Positions 7,915 to 12,196 of a stretch of 15,125 nt of DNA are shown here, piece by piece. Source of the DNA: Lachnospiraceae bacterium (lineage in GTDB: Bacteria; Bacillota; Clostridia; Lachnospirales; Lachnospiraceae). Every line of letters begins with the position of its first letter. The stretch's first letter is position 1. A program made the position numbers and the translations under genes. The notes beneath the pieces were generated by a model. The model was not told the origin of the DNA. It did not search any database and saw nothing but the letters and a program-made list of their open reading frames with translations. The stretch spans positions 1 through 15,125 of the forward strand of contig DMLD01000198.1 of the NCBI GenBank assembly GCA_003453515.1. Reading direction: 5' to 3'.

Positions 7915-7927
7915 CAATAGTATTTCT

Positions 7928-7958
7928 AAGGATACACTGATTAAATCAGCGTTTCCTT
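7928..7958 (-). other. Hairpin in the 5' leader of the CBM-GH16 operon
   Basis: Arms 7928-7940 and 7946-7958 with a 5-nt loop. In minus-strand RNA 12 of 13 positions pair, one as G-U. It lies in the untranslated leader between the predicted start of transcription near 7981 and the ribosome site. No U-run follows, so it is not a classical terminator; mRNA stabilisation or translational control is possible. Confidence 0.5.
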
Positions 7959-7987
7959 ATTCCGTTCACCTTAACTATGTTGACATT

Positions 7988-8049
7988 ATTATATGACTGA
8001 ATTCCGTATAAATATATCGTTTAGTTGCAGAAACTATAACTTTCATGAC
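7988..8049 (-). promoter_or_regulatory. Activator-type promoter B of the CBM-GH16 operon
   Basis: Minus strand: GTCATGAAA (8049-8041), 18 nt, AAACGATATATTT (8022-8010), 16 nt, TATAAT (7993-7988). The -10 is perfect while the -35 position (about TATATT) is poor and is covered by the second conserved block, the layout of an AraC-type activator bound next to RNA polymerase. The same blocks with the same spacings occur upstream of GH5 at 9348-9409. Transcription would start near 7981, giving a leader of about 86 nt. Confidence 0.75.
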
Positions 8050-8062
8050 TGCAAACATTATC

Positions 8063-8084
8063 CCTATCGGTGGCTCTGCAATAA
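8063..8084. repeat. 22-bp direct repeat, left copy
   Basis: CCTATCGG followed by TGGCTCTGCAATAA. It matches 8154-8175 at 20 of 22 bases and marks the left edge of a structured intergenic block. CRISPR is excluded, since there are only two copies and the segment between them is itself folded. Confidence 0.7.
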
Positions 8085-8086
8085 AT

Positions 8087-8118
8087 CGAGTAGGGAAGAT
8101 ATGATCGCACCCTACTCG
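8087..8118. other. Perfect 9-bp inverted repeat in the intergenic block
   Basis: CGAGTAGGG (8087-8095) and CCCTACTCG (8110-8118) pair perfectly around a 14-nt loop. No T-run follows on either strand, so it is not an intrinsic terminator. It sits between the two 22-bp repeats. Confidence 0.65.
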
Positions 8119-8123
8119 CCCGC

Positions 8124-8167
8124 GAGCCGCCGGTCAGCCTTGGCTGACATATTCCTATCGGCGGCTC
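8124..8167. other. GC-rich nested stem in the intergenic block
   Basis: GAGCCGCCG (8124-8132) pairs with CGGCGGCTC (8159-8167). Directly inside is a second palindrome, GTCAGCC/GGCTGAC (8133-8148), with almost no loop. The right arm belongs to the second 22-bp repeat. The left arm could instead pair with CGGTGGCTC at 8068-8076 through one G-U in plus-strand RNA, so two exclusive folds exist. The block could be a small repeat element or a structured RNA; no known family is recognised. Confidence 0.55.
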
Positions 8168-8175
8168 TGCGATAA
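8154..8175. repeat. 22-bp direct repeat, right copy
   Basis: CCTATCGG followed by CGGCTCTGCGATAA. It is the partner of 8063-8084 with two differences, beginning 91 bp further on, and lies just beyond the GH5 terminator. Confidence 0.7.
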
Positions 8176-8183
8176 TAAAAAAA

Positions 8184-8206
8184 GGAAACACCGTTAAAGT
8201 GTTTCC
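8184..8206 (-). terminator. Intrinsic terminator of the GH5 gene
   Basis: GGAAACAC (8184-8191) and GTGTTTCC (8199-8206) form a perfect 8-bp stem with a 7-nt loop. On the minus strand it is followed at once by seven T residues (8183-8177). It lies 20 nt past the GH5 stop, so GH5 is transcribed separately from the CBM-GH16 operon. Confidence 0.9.
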
Positions 8207-8226
8207 CTATCATGTATCCTTAGATA

Positions 8227-9255
8227 TCACAGCAGCTTCACTACACGCTCAAGCACCGGCTTCATATGCTCATCCACAAAGCCGAAGTCCAACGCTTTAT
8301 ATGTCCAAGCCGCGCGTCCGATGTTATATTTTTCAAAGGACTCATGCATTACCTCGTACCACTTCAGGAGCTCGCCGGGATCTGCCCGATCTATGACCCC
8401 GTACTCTCCGCAATAGAGTGGAACATTTCTCTCTTCAGCGACCCTCACTGCTTCGGCAAAATACCTGTCGAGATATTCGCCATCAAAGTGTCCTTCCGGA
8501 TCGAGCTCGTCAAAGCCCACTGCGATCTGAGACATGTATTTTTCCGTAGCTTCCTTCATTTCCCTATATGTGGCATCTATGCCTATCCTGTACCCGGTAT
8601 CCATCGTCGGTACCCAGTAAGCGCCCTGATGCGTGAAGATCAGCGGCTCATAGCAGTGGAAGGTGTAAACTATATTTTCATCGTAGGGCTCGCACAGATC
8701 CTTCAATGCCTCTATGCTGTTGTTGTAGTAGCCTCCGAACATTATCTTTATATCCGGGGCGATGGCGCGTATCCTCTTTATACACTCGGTAGCTATGCGA
8801 TTCCAGGGATCACAATATTCCTTTTCCGTTACCTCATTTAAGAGTTCGAGTATCAGCATGTCGGAGTTGGAACCGTACCGCCCTGCCAGCTCCTCCCAGA
8901 GTCTGTAGTAGCGCTCCTGGTATTCTTCATTTTTGAAAAATACACCGCCCTCCTCATAATCGTCAAAGCTGAAGCCGTAGGTACTGTGGAGATCCAGTAT
9001 CATGTTCAACCCGTACTTCCTGCACCATGCTACCGCGTGGTCAAGATATATGAAATTATCCCTTATGTACTCCCCCTGCTCGGTTTCAAGCAGCTTGTAA
9101 TCGATCGGAATTCTCACATGATCCAGTCCCCACTCGCTTACGGTTTTGAAATCCTTCTCTGTGATAAAGCCCTCATAAGTCGATCTCTCGTGGTCACACT
9201 GTGAAAGCCATCCGCCAAAATTGATCCCGTGTTCAAAGCCTGTCAGTTTTCTCAT
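8227..9255 (-). CDS. GH5-family glycoside hydrolase, cytoplasmic (beta-glucan oligosaccharide type)
   Basis: 342 residues forming a (beta/alpha)8 GH5 enzyme. Numbering from this start: GINFGGWL near the N-terminus (the block seen in exo-1,3-beta-glucanase-like GH5 members), HVRIP (R48), LNEV with the acid/base E141, FHCYEP (H200), and LYCGEYG with the nucleophile E284. There is no signal peptide, CBM or linker, so it should act on imported oligosaccharides. Its promoter is shared with the extracellular GH16 operon, which suggests beta-1,3- or mixed-linkage gluco-oligosaccharides, but the linkage specificity and subfamily are not proven. The start at 9255 has GGAGGTT 7 nt upstream; an in-frame ATG at 9330 lies only about 11 nt after the predicted transcription start and lacks a good ribosome site. 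A strong terminator follows. Confidence 0.9.
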   Translation of the reverse strand: MRKLTGFEHGINFGGWLSQCDHERSTYEGFITEKDFKTVSEWGLDHVRIPIDYKLLETEQGEYIRDNFIYLDHAVAWCRKYGLNMILDLHSTYGFSFDDYEEGGVFFKNEEYQERYYRLWEELAGRYGSNSDMLILELLNEVTEKEYCDPWNRIATECIKRIRAIAPDIKIMFGGYYNNSIEALKDLCEPYDENIVYTFHCYEPLIFTHQGAYWVPTMDTGYRIGIDATYREMKEATEKYMSQIAVGFDELDPEGHFDGEYLDRYFAEAVRVAEERNVPLYCGEYGVIDRADPGELLKWYEVMHESFEKYNIGRAAWTYKALDFGFVDEHMKPVLERVVKLL

Positions 9256-9261
9256 TTTGCC

Positions 9262-9268
9262 AACCTCC
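9262..9268 (-). promoter_or_regulatory. Ribosome binding site fixing the GH5 start
   Basis: The minus strand reads GGAGGTT, leaving 6 nt before the ATG at 9255-9253. This favours the 342-residue form, which begins MRKLTGFEHG, over the 367-residue form from 9330. Confidence 0.8.
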
Positions 9269-9347
9269 GCATAAATACGTCCGGGAAACGACACCCCATA
9301 CCGGTATCCGAACCGATCCGTCATTTCCATACTCTCACTATGATTTG

Positions 9348-9409
9348 ATTATAAATTGTATCATAATAAAAATATATCGTTTTCGTGAATGAAGTGCAGT
9401 TTTCATGAC
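9348..9409 (-). promoter_or_regulatory. Activator-type promoter B of the GH5 gene
   Basis: Minus strand: GTCATGAAA (9409-9401), 18 nt, AAACGATATATTT (9382-9370), 16 nt, TATAAT (9353-9348). All three blocks and both spacings equal those at 7988-8049, while the spacers themselves are unrelated in sequence, which argues for selected protein-binding sites. Transcription would start near 9341. The outer block lies 10 nt past the AraC stop, with no terminator between. Confidence 0.75.
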
Positions 9410-9418
9410 CACCGTGCT

Positions 9419-10171
9419 TCATCTGTCCGACTCATCGTGCATCGATCTGAAATGCTGCTTCTTGTACACCGTGGGCGATACACCCACCTGTTTTTTGAAA
9501 ACCTCAGTGAAATAGCTTTGCGACGGAAATGCAAGTATCTGCGCGATATCCACAGGCTTGCTGTCAGAATAGATGAGCATATTTTTTGCAGTTTCTATTT
9601 TTTTATTTCTTATATAATCACTTACACTGCAGCCCACCTCTCTCTTAAACAGCCTTGACAGATAGCTCGGGTCGAGGTGGACATGTTTTGCAAGCATGTT
9701 GAGCGTGATCCTCGCATGCATATTGTCATATATATAATCCACGCATCTGGCTATCTGCTCCGAACAGATGGAATTCTTCCTGAGATCCTTCATGTGGGTC
9801 GCATAGTCTATACACATTATCGGGTGAAGGTTGGTTATCTCGGAGGTCTTTTTGCATCTGTCCGCCTTTTGTATATAATAGTCGCTGAGTCCGTAGGCAT
9901 CGGCAAGCTCCATCCCGCCCTCTATACAGTATCTGGCGACTAATGCGGTCGTTACAACAAAGTGGTACTTCAGGTTTTGGAGCGGATCATCGGAAAGATG
10001 CCCGAGTCCCTCCTTGTCCACAAGCTGCTCCCTGCAGAGCTTCCTTGTCCTCTCCACATCACCGCTTTTAATGGTGTTGTAAAACTCTATCTCGGGGTTG
10101 TAGGGCGCGCGAAGAAAGTTGCTTTCTCTCTGTACAAATTCGCTAAGAAAACGTTCCCTATCCTTATCCAT
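9419..10171 (-). CDS. AraC/XylS-family transcriptional regulator (right)
   Basis: 250 residues from ATG 10171. The N-terminal helical part has the APYNPEIEFYNTIKSGD...LSDDPLQN...IEGG...LSDYYIQKAD pattern shared with the left AraC protein. The C-terminal double HTH covers about 141-238 (SYLSRLFKREVG, first HTH; VDIAQILAFPSQSYFTEVFKK, second; VGVSPTVY, end). It has no membrane segment or kinase-linked receiver, so it is a cytoplasmic one-component regulator, probably ligand-responsive. Adjacent to the GH5 promoter, it is the best candidate activator of both promoter-B sites. The start is uncertain: GTG 10213 (264 residues) has AGGAA close by, whereas ATG 10171 has GGGAG about 9 nt upstream and begins where family members usually do. 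A TATAAT lies just upstream, so it may have its own promoter besides readthrough from the Wzy_C-like gene. Confidence 0.9.
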   Translation of the reverse strand: MDKDRERFLSEFVQRESNFLRAPYNPEIEFYNTIKSGDVERTRKLCREQLVDKEGLGHLSDDPLQNLKYHFVVTTALVARYCIEGGMELADAYGLSDYYIQKADRCKKTSEITNLHPIMCIDYATHMKDLRKNSICSEQIARCVDYIYDNMHARITLNMLAKHVHLDPSYLSRLFKREVGCSVSDYIRNKKIETAKNMLIYSDSKPVDIAQILAFPSQSYFTEVFKKQVGVSPTVYKKQHFRSMHDESDR

Positions 10172-10231
10172 AGCCCTCATCTCCCGTTTTGATGGTTTGG
10201 AAAACCGTGGCACAAAGTTCCTGCCTATACG

Positions 10232-10237
10232 ATTATA
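10232..10237 (-). promoter_or_regulatory. Possible -10 box for the right AraC gene
   Basis: The minus strand has TATAAT (10237-10232), 9 nt after the stop codon of the upstream gene. No good -35 is seen at 16-18 nt. Transcription would start near 10225, leaving a leader of about 12 nt (GTG start) or 54 nt (ATG start). Confidence 0.35.
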
Positions 10238-10246
10238 TACGCATCC

Positions 10247-12196
10247 TTATCTTTGATCGGTCGCCACTGCCTCTGCCGCGTACCCCGCTCCCAAAAGCAC
10301 CCAGTATATGGGTGCGACCGTTATCGTGGAGTCATTGGCAAGCCCGACCACCAAATATCCTGTAACGGAGACTGCCACCGCTACAACAAAGCTCATGTGA
10401 TCGATCCCCCTTCCCACGGATGGTCTGTGCTTTCCAAAGCACATGATCACGGTGCGTACTATAAAGAAGATATACAGTAACAAAAATGCTATCAATGCCG
10501 GCAGCCCATCCTGTACCCATATCTGGAAATACATATTGTGCGGCTTCGTGATGGTCTGTGTATCGTAGCCCATATACCTTTTTCCGACATAGTCATCATT
10601 CGGAAAGGCAAATACAAAGTGATCGGCTCCCACTCCCACAAGGAGGTGATCGGTAAGCATCGGTATCGTCCTCGACCATATGTATCCGCGCCTTGATGCG
10701 AAATAATAGCTTCCTTCAAAGCCCGATTTCTCTATGTCTGACAACTCGTCAATTCGTCCGAAATCATTGTATATCATCAGTTTTCCGTTGATAACGGTAA
10801 AGGTCCAGTCGAACGTCCAATCCGTTACATGGAGCAGATCTATGCTTGTCGGCTCCTCATATTCTTCATCGGAGCTGACGCTTATCTCTCTTTGCAATCC
10901 GGTATAGCGTTCGTATTCCTCGAGATAGGTCGCAAGCGTATTTCCGCTAAGCTCCCTGCTCTCAAGCGAAAACTTCAAAGGATAGTAGCCCTCCTCGTTT
11001 ATCGTTGCTTCCCCCGTCGAGGGATCGACCCAGAAGGACACATCCTTATCCCCGTCCTTCAAAGTGATCAGATCCTCCGGTCTGTTGGCTACCGACCACC
11101 CTGTGTGTGTCAGGGATTCCTTTGCAAGGCTCAGTCTCAGGCTCTGAGCCTTTGATGTCACGATATCTATGTGATCGTCCTCACACACCATGGACTCTAT
11201 CGAGTACTCCTCGTGTCCTGACATAAGCTTCGATAAAAATGCGGGCTGAGCGATAACTATAGCCGCTATGCCCACTGTCGTCAGCACCAGTCCCCCGATC
11301 AGTACCGGCTTAAGCTTTTTCATAAACGGAAAAAGAAGCACGGCACACAGTATGAGACCTACCATCAGACCGAGCACTCCGGTAAGCGATCTCGAAGCCA
11401 CTAGCGTTATGATCAAAAGTATGGAGCATACGACAGCAGCCAGCCTTCTTATCAGCTTTTCTCCGCGTATGACAATATATATGATCATCGGCAGGACAAG
11501 CGATACATAGGAGCCTACATAGTTGGGATTGTACAGTGTCACATAGGACATCCCTTTCCCAAAATTCAGCTTTATGTTGAACTTTGACAGATCAGTCTTG
11601 CCCATCAGCTCGGATGTAATGATCGGCTTTGCCCAGTCGCTTTGGATCCAGTCCATACCAAACGCCTGAAAGGTCCCGAGTATACCGATAAGCATCGCGC
11701 CGACCAGCAGCACATCCAAAAGCAGCTTTATCAGTCTGACCGTGCGTATGTATCCGAAGGAAAAATAAAAGCATAACACATAGGCAAGCAGTATGAACCA
11801 GCCCTCAAACTGCTCATATCCTCCGAAAAATGCTGTTATCTTATTGTCAGCCAATAGTGCGGATAAAAGTGAGATAATTCCGAAGATCCCTACAGCCACG
11901 GTAGGGGCTATACTTTTTTTCTGCTTAAGAAAGTCATGCTCCTCAAAGGGCATTAGATAAGCCATCGAAAACAGGATTATCACCCCTATGAGCCTGAGTA
12001 TAAATGCCTTATAATACAAAAAGAAGTCATACAACTTACCGCCTATGGAAAACCACTGGTTTGATTCCAACCCACAGTCGTATACGTGTATGATCGTGAC
12101 GAGCGGTACCACCGCTATCGCAACAAATATGGGAAGGAGCCACATAATTGACAGTGGCTCCTTTTTCTTTGTTTTAGTATTCCCGTTCTCAGTCAT
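10247..12196 (-). CDS. O-antigen ligase/polymerase-like (Wzy_C) polytopic membrane protein
   Basis: 649 residues, very hydrophobic. About a dozen transmembrane helices are visible (starting near 18, 65, 98, 134, 156, 226, 252, 272, 297, then 564, 601 and 628). The Wzy_C signature follows a long loop: SRRGYIWSRTIPMLTDHLLVGVG (about 501-523) and KPHNMYFQIWVQDGLP (551-566). Members of this superfamily polymerise or ligate lipid-linked sugars at the outer membrane face; in a Gram-positive the likely job is polymerising or transferring a capsule or cell-wall glycan. The hydrophilic segment at about 322-500 is much longer than the usual periplasmic loop. The start ATG overlaps the carB stop by 8 nt (ATGACTGA), with AGGA about 7 nt upstream inside carB, so it is probably translated by coupling. 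No sugar-nucleotide or glycosyltransferase genes are nearby, so the substrate is unknown. Confidence 0.85.
   Translation of the reverse strand: MTENGNTKTKKKEPLSIMWLLPIFVAIAVVPLVTIIHVYDCGLESNQWFSIGGKLYDFFLYYKAFILRLIGVIILFSMAYLMPFEEHDFLKQKKSIAPTVAVGIFGIISLLSALLADNKITAFFGGYEQFEGWFILLAYVLCFYFSFGYIRTVRLIKLLLDVLLVGAMLIGILGTFQAFGMDWIQSDWAKPIITSELMGKTDLSKFNIKLNFGKGMSYVTLYNPNYVGSYVSLVLPMIIYIVIRGEKLIRRLAAVVCSILLIITLVASRSLTGVLGLMVGLILCAVLLFPFMKKLKPVLIGGLVLTTVGIAAIVIAQPAFLSKLMSGHEEYSIESMVCEDDHIDIVTSKAQSLRLSLAKESLTHTGWSVANRPEDLITLKDGDKDVSFWVDPSTGEATINEEGYYPLKFSLESRELSGNTLATYLEEYERYTGLQREISVSSDEEYEEPTSIDLLHVTDWTFDWTFTVINGKLMIYNDFGRIDELSDIEKSGFEGSYYFASRRGYIWSRTIPMLTDHLLVGVGADHFVFAFPNDDYVGKRYMGYDTQTITKPHNMYFQIWVQDGLPALIAFLLLYIFFIVRTVIMCFGKHRPSVGRGIDHMSFVVAVAVSVTGYLVVGLANDSTITVAPIYWVLLGAGYAAEAVATDQR

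Noticed and set aside
7928..7958. Known riboswitch or terminator in the operon leader
   Set aside because: A single hairpin without a U-run and without the conserved cores of known riboswitch classes.
7980..8012. Possible divergent plus-strand promoter (TTGACA at 7980-7985, TATAAA at 8007-8012)
   Set aside because: The spacing of 21 nt is too long for a normal sigma-A promoter and no gene follows. It would only matter if the structured block is an RNA.
7993..8175. 60-codon plus-strand open frame in the intergenic region
   Set aside because: It lacks a ribosome site and is made up of promoter B, the direct repeats and the palindromes; the encoded peptide looks random.
8063..8175. CRISPR array
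   Set aside because: Only two repeats, imperfect, and the intervening segment folds on itself; no cas genes nearby.
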